A DNA stretch of 64,000 bases from JAPKYZ01 sp033763835. Lineage in GTDB: Bacteria > Acidobacteriota > Terriglobia > Bryobacterales > Bryobacteraceae. A program made the position numbers and the translations under genes. Positions 7,352-15,325 of this stretch are shown piece after piece. Within the stretch, counting starts at the first letter, position 1. Each line of letters opens with the position of its first letter. The stretch covers positions 1-64,000 of the forward strand of contig JANRJS010000039.1 in the NCBI GenBank assembly GCA_033763835.1. The letters run 5' to 3'. Below the pieces are notes generated by a model, which had not been told where the DNA came from, did no database searches, and saw only the letters and a program-made list of their open reading frames with translations.

Positions 7352-9411
7352 TGGGTTAGGGTTAGTCTGCGATACGCCGGATCGGAAAGCAAGCCCTTCA
7401 AATCTGGGTCGGAGCGGAGATCGGCGGCCAACGCACCCGGGTTTTTCATCTTTCGGATGAGTTCCAGAGACCGGTCTCTCTCTCGGGTTAGTTCGAATAC
7501 CTTCAATGCCGCTTGCGCAACGAGTATGTTACCCGGAAGGGCGTTAGTCGCTGCAACGGCTTGCTCTATTGCTTCGTCTTTGCGTCCCAGACCCGCCAAG
7601 GCGACTGCACGAAGCGCCCGAATCGGAACATAGTCCGGACTCGTCTCGATCCTACGGTCGGCGGATTGGAGTGCCTGCATGTAGTTCTCGCGTGCGTTGC
7701 CGACATCGCCGGATAGCCGGTAAGCTTGGGCCAAGTTCAGCCGGGGCAGAGGAGCGGCCGGCGAAAGCTGAACGGCTTTCGAAAGTGCTTCGATCGCGAG
7801 GCGCCAGTTGCCGTCGTTCATCGCCAAGTCCCCTAGGGTGTTGTAAGCCGCCGCAGAGGGCCGAATCGCAACGGCTCTTTGGAGTAGCGCGATGGCGGGC
7901 TTCACACGCTCTTGTCGAAGCTCGAGCACGGACAAATTGGTCAGAACGAGCGTGTTATCGGGGGCGAGTTCAAGAGCCTTGCTCAGATGGCTTCGAGCTA
8001 ACTCCAGGCGACCATGATTCAAGTAGTAGCCTCCCGCGTCGCGATGGAAGCGCCAATAGCCGGGCTTTGCGGCGATCGCGCGGCGGTAGCTTTCCTCCGC
8101 CTCCGGCAGGCGATTCATCGCCACTTGCAGGTTCGCCAACTCGCTCAGCGCGTTGGCATGAGAGGGATTGAGAGACAGCGCGCGCCGCAAATCGGCGAGC
8201 GCCGCGTCTTTACGGCTGTCCGCCCGGTGGAGGGCCGCGCTAACCACCCAAACATCGGGGAGCGAAGCGTCGAGGGCCAACGCTCTCGTGGCGGCTTCCC
8301 GGCCGGCGGCCAAATCGCGGGAATCGCGTTCGAAGCGATAACGCCGCAAACGGGCGTCGGCGAGCGCCGCGAGAATTTGAGCGTTTTCCGGTTCCAGTTT
8401 GGCCGCCCGTTCGAATAGTTCGATGGCGGATTCCAGGCCAACATCGTCGCGCTCGAGATATCCGAGGCCTTGTAAATAGAAAATCCCCGCTTCGCCCTTG
8501 GGACCCGAATCGGCGATCACTTTGCGCACCTCCGGCGTGATCAGCAAGTCGAGCATCTCCGCGATTTCATTTACCGCGCGGTCCTGCACGGAAAATGAAT
8601 CCGCGGCGGTGAAATCGAGCACGCGGCTCGCTTCCTGGCGCTCCCGGGCGTTATACAGATGCAGCGTGAGGCGCAGGCGGTCGCCTACGCGTTCGAGCGT
8701 TCCGGCGACGACGTAGTTTGCGCTCAAGCGCGATCGCGCTTCAGCGACCGTGCCGACTTTGAGCTGCGAAACGTCGGGTGCGGGCAGAAACCAGAGATTG
8801 CGCTGAAAACGCTCGATCTCGCCCAGCCTTCCAGAGGTAGCGGCGGCGATCCCTTCGCCGAGCGCTTTCAAAGAAGCGTCCTCGCCCAACACTCGCGGAG
8901 CGAGGATGGCAACGCGCCGTTCTTGGGGCCGGAGCGCGGTATAGAGGAAGTAAGCGGCGACGGCGACGAGCGCGAACGAAGCGGCGAGTCCGATCCAGCG
9001 CCAGGGGAAGGGCGTAGGTTCGGCCCGCGTCTCCGGTTGAACCGATGGAACGATAACCGGAGCGGTTACCTCGGAGAACGCCGGGCGGTAGCCTCCCGTG
9101 GGTAACTCGATCCGAAGTCCCGGGGCGGGGTTGGCCTGGTAGAACTCCGCCAGCCGGTTGCGTACGTCGTTGGCGCGCACGCGAACCCGAGTGTCGGCCT
9201 TGGGATCGAAGTCGGAGACGCCGTAGAAGTCGATCCCGATGGCGACTTCCTTCAGATCCGGGCCACGGCCCTCCAACTCGGCGTTGACGACAAACGTAAG
9301 AAAACCGGAGGCTTGTCCGGCTTTCGCGAATTGAGGACTGGCGAGAATCCGCCGCAACTCCGCGCGGACTCGTTCGGCATAGGCGAACTCGGGCCGGGCG
9401 GGAGAAGCCAT
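7348..9411 (-). CDS. Membrane TPR protein with N-terminal regulatory domain
   Basis: A 687-aa protein. Residues about 1-110 match the unnamed domain often found at the front of TPR or cyclase proteins (LRRILASPQF...FLTFVVNAELEG, IGIDFYG, RVRANDVRNRLAEFY, IELPTGGYRP). One membrane helix follows (WIGLAASFALVAVAAYFLY). Next comes a TolB/FlgO-like segment (VAILAPRVLGEDA...YVVAGTLERVGDRLRLTLHLYNA). The rest is at least eight TPR units. It is probably an inner-membrane scaffold or sensor. The start at MASPARPEF is preferred to an upstream in-frame codon. It is divergent from the DUF4331 gene and coupled to a small downstream gene. Confidence 0.8.
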   Translation of the reverse strand: MASPARPEFAYAERVRAELRRILASPQFAKAGQASGFLTFVVNAELEGRGPDLKEVAIGIDFYGVSDFDPKADTRVRVRANDVRNRLAEFYQANPAPGLRIELPTGGYRPAFSEVTAPVIVPSVQPETRAEPTPFPWRWIGLAASFALVAVAAYFLYTALRPQERRVAILAPRVLGEDASLKALGEGIAAATSGRLGEIERFQRNLWFLPAPDVSQLKVGTVAEARSRLSANYVVAGTLERVGDRLRLTLHLYNARERQEASRVLDFTAADSFSVQDRAVNEIAEMLDLLITPEVRKVIADSGPKGEAGIFYLQGLGYLERDDVGLESAIELFERAAKLEPENAQILAALADARLRRYRFERDSRDLAAGREAATRALALDASLPDVWVVSAALHRADSRKDAALADLRRALSLNPSHANALSELANLQVAMNRLPEAEESYRRAIAAKPGYWRFHRDAGGYYLNHGRLELARSHLSKALELAPDNTLVLTNLSVLELRQERVKPAIALLQRAVAIRPSAAAYNTLGDLAMNDGNWRLAIEALSKAVQLSPAAPLPRLNLAQAYRLSGDVGNARENYMQALQSADRRIETSPDYVPIRALRAVALAGLGRKDEAIEQAVAATNALPGNILVAQAALKVFELTRERDRSLELIRKMKNPGALAADLRSDPDLKGLLSDPAYRRLTLTQ

Positions 9412-9519
9412 AGGAGAATGTGCTCTCGCACGTTGCACTGTATCACGGAGCGGCAATCCGAACCAGCCGCTACCTCGTAGAGAAGAAATAGTATTTCCTC
9501 ACTGTAAGGAGGGGGAAAA

Positions 9520-10944
9520 ATGCTACGCACACTCAAACGCCTAAGCGCCATCGCGGTGAGCTTGACGGGGATGTTCGCCGCCAGCCACCGGAATGGCCCG
9601 CTGATGCTGGAAGACCAGACAGCGAACCTCAACGATTTCTACATCTTCCGCAGTTGGGAGCAGGGCCGCTCCGACCGCGTCGTGATGTCGATGTCGGTGC
9701 AAGGTTTCCAGAACCCGGACCAGGGCCCGAGCTACTACAAGTTCTCGGATAGCGTCCTTTACCGGTTCAATATCAACAACTCGCGAGGCCTGGACGGCAA
9801 TCCCGACCTGCAAATCGACGTCGTTTTTCGCACCGAATTGCGCGAAAATCCGACGTTTGTCGCTTACTTCGGCAAGTTGTCCGCTATCGATGGACCGGAA
9901 GTCTTTCTGGTACAGCGATATACGGTGGTGGTCCGGAACCTCCGCACGGGTACGGCGACGTTCTACGACCGGGACCGCAACGGTCGGCTTTTGACCGTCG
10001 CGCCGCCGAATATGGGTCCGAAATCGACGCCGAACTACGAAGAGACGCTCGGCCGGGCGGCGATTTTCGAACTCGCGAATGGCATGCGGATCTTCGCCGG
10101 TCCTCGCGACGACGCGTTCTACTTCGATTCGGGCGCGACGTTCGATACCTTGAACTTCCGCGCTCCCGCTCCGGTGCTGGCCGGTGCGGCGGATCAGGGG
10201 CAAGGTCCGGCGGCTCCGGCGGCGATCGACGGCTTCGCGGGCTATAACATCAGCCTGATTGCCGTTGAGGCTCCGATCACGATGCTGACGGCGGACGGTA
10301 CCGTGCCGACCAATCCGCAAGCGCCGAACGCGAGAATCGGCGCGTGGGCGGTGACGGCACGGCAACTGGTGACCATTCGGCCCAGCCCGTCCGACCCGAT
10401 CCACATCGGCGAGTACGCTCAGGTGGGCCGCGTGGGCAATCCGCTGACCGTCGAAGCGCTCATCCCGCTGCCGATGAAGGACCGCTGGAACCGCAGCCAC
10501 CCCGCCGACGACCGGCAGTTCGCGCAGTTCATCGGCGATCCATTCTTCGCCACCGGCATTCTGCGCGGTGTGTACAACCTGACGGTTCCGCCCGCTCCGC
10601 GCAACGATCTGCTCGGCGTGTTCGTTCCGGATATCACGCGGATCGACCTGACCATCGCTCCGACGGCGGCCGCGAGCCAAAGCCGTTTAGGACCGCTGGG
10701 CAACGATAACGCGGGCTGGCCGTTCGGCGGTCGCCGGATCGGCGACGACGTGGTGGATATCGGGTTCCGCGCCATCGCGGGAGTGCTGGTCGGCCTGAAC
10801 GGCAGCGTCCCGCTCGGCGACGGAGTGAACTCGAACGACGTGCCCTATCTCGACCGGTTCCCGTTCCATGCGGCTCCGCATGCCGGGTTCCGCCACTCGC
10901 AGTCCGAAGGTACGAACGGACGCGGGATAAACACGAATCAGTAA
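9520..10944 (+). CDS. DUF4331 family secreted protein
   Basis: A 474-aa protein of the DUF4331 family, recognised by ASHRNGPLM..DQTANLNDFYIF near the start and YLDRFPFHAAPHAGF at the end. The N-terminus is a signal peptide (RLSAIAVSLTGMFAAS). AAGGAGG lies seven bases before the ATG, a near-perfect ribosome-binding site, so high expression is likely. The gene has its own strong terminator. The molecular function of DUF4331 is not established. Homologues are often secreted and sometimes near SARP-like or TPR regulators. The divergent TPR membrane protein makes a regulatory link plausible but unproved. Confidence 0.85.
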   Translation: MLRTLKRLSAIAVSLTGMFAASHRNGPLMLEDQTANLNDFYIFRSWEQGRSDRVVMSMSVQGFQNPDQGPSYYKFSDSVLYRFNINNSRGLDGNPDLQIDVVFRTELRENPTFVAYFGKLSAIDGPEVFLVQRYTVVVRNLRTGTATFYDRDRNGRLLTVAPPNMGPKSTPNYEETLGRAAIFELANGMRIFAGPRDDAFYFDSGATFDTLNFRAPAPVLAGAADQGQGPAAPAAIDGFAGYNISLIAVEAPITMLTADGTVPTNPQAPNARIGAWAVTARQLVTIRPSPSDPIHIGEYAQVGRVGNPLTVEALIPLPMKDRWNRSHPADDRQFAQFIGDPFFATGILRGVYNLTVPPAPRNDLLGVFVPDITRIDLTIAPTAAASQSRLGPLGNDNAGWPFGGRRIGDDVVDIGFRAIAGVLVGLNGSVPLGDGVNSNDVPYLDRFPFHAAPHAGFRHSQSEGTNGRGINTNQ

Positions 10945-10957
10945 CGCTCCTTGTCGC

Positions 10958-11007
10958 GGGGCGGCGGACCTTCACGGACGCGCGTTGTGCGCCGCCGCCC
11001 CATTTTT
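10958..11007 (+). terminator. Intrinsic terminator after DUF4331 gene
   Basis: A perfect ten-pair GC stem (GGGGCGGCGG with CCGCCGCCCC, loop of 24 bases) is followed by ATTTTT. It begins 13 bases after the stop codon and insulates the next TPR gene. Confidence 0.85.
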
Positions 11008-11042
11008 CCGACGAGGCTCGACGAATCCAGGAGAGGACATTC

Positions 11043-12326
11043 ATGCGACAAGCGATTTTATTGGCGATGACGGCGGGAGCGGCGTTCGCGCAGGACCCGG
11101 AGCGGCTGGCCGCGGCGATGAAAGAGCGCGCGCTGCTCGACAACATCATGCGGTTGAAGACCGACGACCGCATCAAGGTCTACTCGACGCTCACCGGCGC
11201 CAAGCCCGACAACCTGCACTACCAGAATCTGCTGGCGGCGACCTATGTGCAGAAGATGCGCGAAACCACCGACCCCTCGTATCTGGCGCGAGCGTCGAAG
11301 GTGCTCGACGGTGTGTTGGCCGTCGAGGGATCGAATTACGAGGCGCTACGGCTTCGCAACGAGGTTGAACTCGAGAATCATAACTTCCGAAAAGTTGTGG
11401 AAGGCTCAAAAAAGCTCGTGCGGATCGCCCCCGAAGATCCCTGGAATTGGGGCACGCTGGGCGACGCTCTGATGGAACTGGGCGAGTATAACGAGGCGGC
11501 GGAGGCCTACCAGAAGATGGTGACTCTGCGGCCCGATCTATCGAGCTACAACCGCGCGGCGTGGTACCGCTATGTGGCGGGCGACCGGAAGGGCGCGATC
11601 GAGTTGATGAAGATGGCGATTTCGGCCGGCAGCCGGTCCGGCGAACACATGGCCTGGTGCTGGGTGGAATTGGGCAACTTGTATCTGCGCGGCAACGAGA
11701 CCGGAGAGGCGGCGAAAGCGTTCGCGGCCGCGGCGAAATATCAACCGAACTACCATTCGGCGTACGGCGGAATCGGCAGGGCGCTGGCGGCGTCGGGCGA
11801 CATAAAAGGAGCGATCGAAGCGTACAAGAAAGCCCAGTCGATCGTGCCGATGCCGGACTATGCGGGCGCGTTACACGATCTGTACCTGCGAGAAGGCAAC
11901 CAAGCGGAAGCGGCCAAGCAATTGGCGACCCTCGACGTGCTCGACAAGATGGGGCAAGCGGCGAAGGAAAGCTGCAACCGGACGATCGCGCTCATTTACG
12001 CGGATAAGAACCATCGCGTGGACCGCGCGCTAGAACTCGCGAAGGCGGAAATCGCGCTGCGGCAAGACATCTTTACGTGGGACGCGCTCGCGTGGGCGCT
12101 TTTCAAGAATAAGCAATATGACGAGGCGCAAAAGGCGATCGAGAAGGCCCTTTCTATGGGCACTCCCGAAGCGCAATTTCACTACCACGCGGGGATGATC
12201 GCGGCGGCGCGCGGCGATAAGGCGAACGCGGCGAAGCATCTTGAAAAAGCGTTGGAGTTGAATCCGGCGTTCGACGCGAAGCAAGCGGCCGTGGCTCGCG
12301 AAAAGCTGGCGGAGGTGCGGGGATGA
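11043..12326 (+). CDS. Secreted TPR-repeat protein
   Basis: A 427-aa protein with a short signal peptide (MRQAILLAMTAGAAFAQ) followed by about nine TPR-like helix pairs, for example LGDALMELGEYNEAAEAYQKMVTLRP. AGGAGAGG precedes the ATG at good spacing. It presumably mediates periplasmic protein contacts. No catalytic motif is seen. Its final ATGA overlaps the next gene, a HEAT-repeat protein, so the two solenoid proteins are probably made together. Confidence 0.82.
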   Translation: MRQAILLAMTAGAAFAQDPERLAAAMKERALLDNIMRLKTDDRIKVYSTLTGAKPDNLHYQNLLAATYVQKMRETTDPSYLARASKVLDGVLAVEGSNYEALRLRNEVELENHNFRKVVEGSKKLVRIAPEDPWNWGTLGDALMELGEYNEAAEAYQKMVTLRPDLSSYNRAAWYRYVAGDRKGAIELMKMAISAGSRSGEHMAWCWVELGNLYLRGNETGEAAKAFAAAAKYQPNYHSAYGGIGRALAASGDIKGAIEAYKKAQSIVPMPDYAGALHDLYLREGNQAEAAKQLATLDVLDKMGQAAKESCNRTIALIYADKNHRVDRALELAKAEIALRQDIFTWDALAWALFKNKQYDEAQKAIEKALSMGTPEAQFHYHAGMIAAARGDKANAAKHLEKALELNPAFDAKQAAVAREKLAEVRG

Positions 12327-13090
12327 TCGCGTTGCTCTTTCTGGCTGCCGCTGACTTGGCGCGATTGACGGACACGAAGCTCACGGTCGCGCAACGCAAC
12401 GACGCTTGCTACGAGTTGCGCGGAAACCGGGAGCCGGAGGTCGTGGCGGCGATGCGCGACGGGTTGACCGACGAGGTGATCCGCTCCTGCGCGGCGCGCA
12501 ATCTGATCGAGATTCGCGCTGGCGAGGCGTTGCTCGCGATGGCGAATCACGAAAGTCCGGACGTACGAGCCGTGGCCGTCGATTCGCTCGCGCGGTTGAC
12601 GGACGATCGTTACCTGCCGGTATTCGAGAAAGCGGCGCGCGACGCGAACATGGCGGTGAACGTTGCGGCGATGCAAGGATTCGCGTTGCTCTCCACTCCG
12701 GCCACGCTGGAATCGCTCCTGCGATTGGGCGCGGGGAGCGATCCGGTGGGTCTGATGGCGCTCGAACAAACGATCCGTTTTCACGATCGACGGACATTGA
12801 AGCGGGGTAGGGCGTTGATCGGTTCGTCCGAAATTCCGGCGCAACTGGCCGCGATTCGGATCCTGGCCGAACTTGGGGAACCGGAGGATACTGCCGCGCT
12901 TGCACCGTTAGCCGCGAGCGTAGAACAACTGACGGCGGGCGGCCGGGGATTTGGGTTTATGCCCGCAATCAGCCTTGGGCGCGCCGCTCGGGTTGCGATT
13001 TCGAGGATCGAAACGCGCGCGAAAGAAAACTACAAATCGGACAAAACCACGCGCCTTTCGGGTTTGTCGCCAGCATCATCGCGTAAATAA
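12323..13090 (+). CDS. HEAT-repeat protein
   Basis: A 255-aa alpha-solenoid protein. Repeated units such as EPEVVAAMRDGLTDEVIRSC, SPDVRAVAVDSLARLTDDR and ANMAVNVAAMQGFALL are HEAT-like. A short hydrophobic N-terminus (MIALLFLAAADLA) may act as a signal. Translation is coupled to the TPR gene by a 4-base overlap. The last 40 residues (NYKSDKTTRLSGLSPASSRK and before) do not look like a repeat, and they overlap antisense with a small ORF, so the C-terminal tail may be fortuitous. Binding partner unknown. Confidence 0.7.
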   Translation: MIALLFLAAADLARLTDTKLTVAQRNDACYELRGNREPEVVAAMRDGLTDEVIRSCAARNLIEIRAGEALLAMANHESPDVRAVAVDSLARLTDDRYLPVFEKAARDANMAVNVAAMQGFALLSTPATLESLLRLGAGSDPVGLMALEQTIRFHDRRTLKRGRALIGSSEIPAQLAAIRILAELGEPEDTAALAPLAASVEQLTAGGRGFGFMPAISLGRAARVAISRIETRAKENYKSDKTTRLSGLSPASSRK

Positions 13091-13130
13091 ACGCGACGAA
13101 CAACGCCAAGGTGACTAGGAGATCGAACAT
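12969..13130 (-). CDS. Small CxxC membrane protein (53 aa)
   Basis: A short ORF read directly from the minus strand. It has one N-terminal membrane helix (LLVTLALFVAFIYAMMLA), then GAWFCPICSFL with a CxxC pair, then a basic tail ending ERRAQG. GGAGG lies eight bases before its ATG, stronger than most sites here. It starts 24 bases after the MaoC stop on the same strand. It overlaps the 3' end of the HEAT gene by 122 bases antisense. The cysteines could bind metal or be redox active. No family recognised. Confidence 0.5.
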   Translation of the reverse strand: MFDLLVTLALFVAFIYAMMLATNPKGAWFCPICSFLSRAFRSSKSQPERRAQG

Positions 13131-13154
13131 GGGCGGTTCCTCCAAATTCCGGGG

Positions 13155-13589
13155 TTACTCCCGGGCCTTCACCAGAACTTTGTCAGTGTAAATCAAAACG
13201 GTCTCGCCGCGCTGATTTTTTACTTCGGTGGAGAAGGAAATTACGCCACGGCCCGGCGATTTAGGTGTCAATTCGGTCACAATCCAACTAACTTTGATTG
13301 TATCGCCAAAGAAGACCGGTTTGGTGAAGCGCAACCGGTCTACGCCGTAGAAGGCGATTACGGTGTCCTTGATGAGGTTCAATTGCGTCTTTAAGCCGTT
13401 GGAAACGCTAAAGATCAGCGCTCCGTGGGCGATCCGTTGGCCGAACGGGGATTCCGCCGCTTCGACGGCGTCCATGTGCAAGCCGGTGTAATCGCCCGTC
13501 AATCCGGCGAACTGCACGACGTCGGCTTCGGTTATGGTGCGCCCGCGCGTGGTCCAGGATTGGCCGGGGGAAAAGTCTTCGAAAAACAT
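13155..13589 (-). CDS. MaoC-like hotdog dehydratase
   Basis: A 144-aa MaoC-type (R)-hydratase-like protein. The hydratase core reads DVVQFAGLTGDYTGLHMDAVEA followed by FGQRIAHGALIFSV, containing the Asp and His pair of hydratase 2. RLRFTKPVFFGDTI is the conserved strand. It likely hydrates enoyl-CoA or acts on a related thioester, and the natural substrate is unknown. It lies upstream of the CxxC membrane ORF and is co-directional with the sulfatase gene. Confidence 0.88.
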   Translation of the reverse strand: MFFEDFSPGQSWTTRGRTITEADVVQFAGLTGDYTGLHMDAVEAAESPFGQRIAHGALIFSVSNGLKTQLNLIKDTVIAFYGVDRLRFTKPVFFGDTIKVSWIVTELTPKSPGRGVISFSTEVKNQRGETVLIYTDKVLVKARE

Positions 13590-13640
13590 TGGTTCGGATA
13601 GATGGTTTGGTCGGATAGATGGTTTGGATTGTAAGCGGCG

Positions 13641-15314
13641 CTAAGCGATCCGTGTTAGCTGTACTTCCTTCACCGCCGCCGAACCGGTGCCCGACACTCG
13701 CATCGTTTGTACGCCCTTGTCGAAACGCCGCTTTCCGAACGAGACGGTTTGCCATGGCATCTCGGACGCTTCGTTACGGCGGACGAGGTCGGGCAGCGGG
13801 ATAGGCGTCGCCGGGTTCGACACCGGCTTCGATACACCGGCCACGTCCAGCGTTCCTTCGCCAACCGTCAGCACGGTCACTTCGTAATCGCCGGGGAAGC
13901 GCACGTCGATCTGCCACGACGCCGTACCCAAGCCCGCGATCCAATCGTGCGCGTAGCCGTTCTTATTCGCGAAGTGCGCGCCGTTTTCGAGCGCCGCTTG
14001 CGGAGCCATAATGCGCGCGGGATTCTCTTCGAGATAGCCGACGGGAATCGGGGGCTTTTGGAAGCTACGCGGCGACACCACGCGGTGGAACCAGCCTTCG
14101 TAGCTGTCTTTCAAACGCGCGGCGATCTCGCGATTCTCCGCCGCCACATCGATCTTCTCGCCGGGATCGGTTTCGAGGTTATAGAGTTCCTTGCCGTTCA
14201 CCAGCTTCCAGCGCTGCGTGCGGACCGCGCCGGGAAACATCGAACCGGCGCTTTGCGGCTGGGTTTGGTGGGTGAAGATTTCGCGATCCGGCCAATCGGC
14301 GGCGGGTTTCTCTCGAAGTAGCGGGGCCAGGCTCTTGCCGTCGATCTCGTGCGTTACCGGCGGCAGTCCGCACAAATCGACGACGGTTGGCAGGACGTCG
14401 ATGTGCGCGGCGATTCGGTCGATCTTGCGGCCCGCCGGAACGCGGCCCGTCCACCGCAGGAATAGCGGCGTCCGAGTGCCGCCTTCGTACACGCTGCCTT
14501 TGCGCGCGCGCAGAACGCCGTTATAGCGGTCCGTCTGCGGGCCGTTGTCGGTCAAAAACAGAACGATCGTTTCTTGTTCCGGAGCGCGAGCCAGAACGCG
14601 CGCGATGTTCGAGTCCAGATTCTCGACCATCGCATAGACCGCCGCCGTCTCGGGCGAAAGTCCGGGAATCGCGCGGAACTTTTCGAACGCGGTTTTGTCC
14701 ACCTGATACGGTCCGTGCGGCGCGTTGTAGGCGAGATAGAGGAAATAGGGTTGCGACGCCGGGCCGTCTGCGATGAACCGCAGCGCCTCGTCCGTTAGAG
14801 CGTCGGTGACGTAGCCGGAAAGGCGCTTGGGCTTGCCGTTCTCCTCGCTCGGCGAGTCCCAGTAGCGGTTCCAATGGCCGGTGCGGAAGCCGACGAACTT
14901 GTCGAACCCCATGGCGTGCGGCACGTACGGGTAGTTTTCGCCCAGGTGCCATTTGCCGATCAGGCCGGTGCGATAGCCCGCCTTCTTGAGCACGCTTGCG
15001 AGCGTGATTTCCTCGCCCCGCATCGTCTCGCGCCCGCCAGTCACACCGTGGACGCCGCAACGCAAGTTGTAACGGCCGGTCAGCAAGCTGGACCGCGTGG
15101 GCGCGCAAACGGGTGAAACGGTAAAGCGCGTGAACTCGCTGCCTGCAGCCGCCAGGCGGTCGAGCGTGGGCGTCTTAAGATGCGGATTGCCGTGGCACGA
15201 CATGTCGCCCCAGCCCTGATCGTCGGTCATGATCAGAATCACGTTGGGCTTCTTTGCCGGGGCTTGCGCGGCTAAGGCGGAAGACGAGGCGGCGATCATT
15301 TCGCGTCGTGTCAT
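13641..15314 (-). CDS. Exported formylglycine sulfatase
   Basis: A 557-aa type I sulfatase. The leader MTRREMIAASSSALAA is twin-arginine-like. The metal site starts MTDDQGWGD (Asp31, Asp32). The formylglycine signature is Cys70-Ala-Pro-Thr-Arg74 (VCAPTRSSLLTGR), to be matured by a formylglycine-generating enzyme not seen here. TGLIGKWHLG and LTDNGP carry other active-site residues. A C-terminal region of about 120 residues looks like an added beta domain. Substrate could be a sulfated polysaccharide or aryl sulfate. The start was placed to leave room for the divergent GlgX gene, only 11 bases away. Confidence 0.92.
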   Translation of the reverse strand: MTRREMIAASSSALAAQAPAKKPNVILIMTDDQGWGDMSCHGNPHLKTPTLDRLAAAGSEFTRFTVSPVCAPTRSSLLTGRYNLRCGVHGVTGGRETMRGEEITLASVLKKAGYRTGLIGKWHLGENYPYVPHAMGFDKFVGFRTGHWNRYWDSPSEENGKPKRLSGYVTDALTDEALRFIADGPASQPYFLYLAYNAPHGPYQVDKTAFEKFRAIPGLSPETAAVYAMVENLDSNIARVLARAPEQETIVLFLTDNGPQTDRYNGVLRARKGSVYEGGTRTPLFLRWTGRVPAGRKIDRIAAHIDVLPTVVDLCGLPPVTHEIDGKSLAPLLREKPAADWPDREIFTHQTQPQSAGSMFPGAVRTQRWKLVNGKELYNLETDPGEKIDVAAENREIAARLKDSYEGWFHRVVSPRSFQKPPIPVGYLEENPARIMAPQAALENGAHFANKNGYAHDWIAGLGTASWQIDVRFPGDYEVTVLTVGEGTLDVAGVSKPVSNPATPIPLPDLVRRNEASEMPWQTVSFGKRRFDKGVQTMRVSGTGSAAVKEVQLTRIA

Positions 15315-15325
15315 TATGCCCATTT

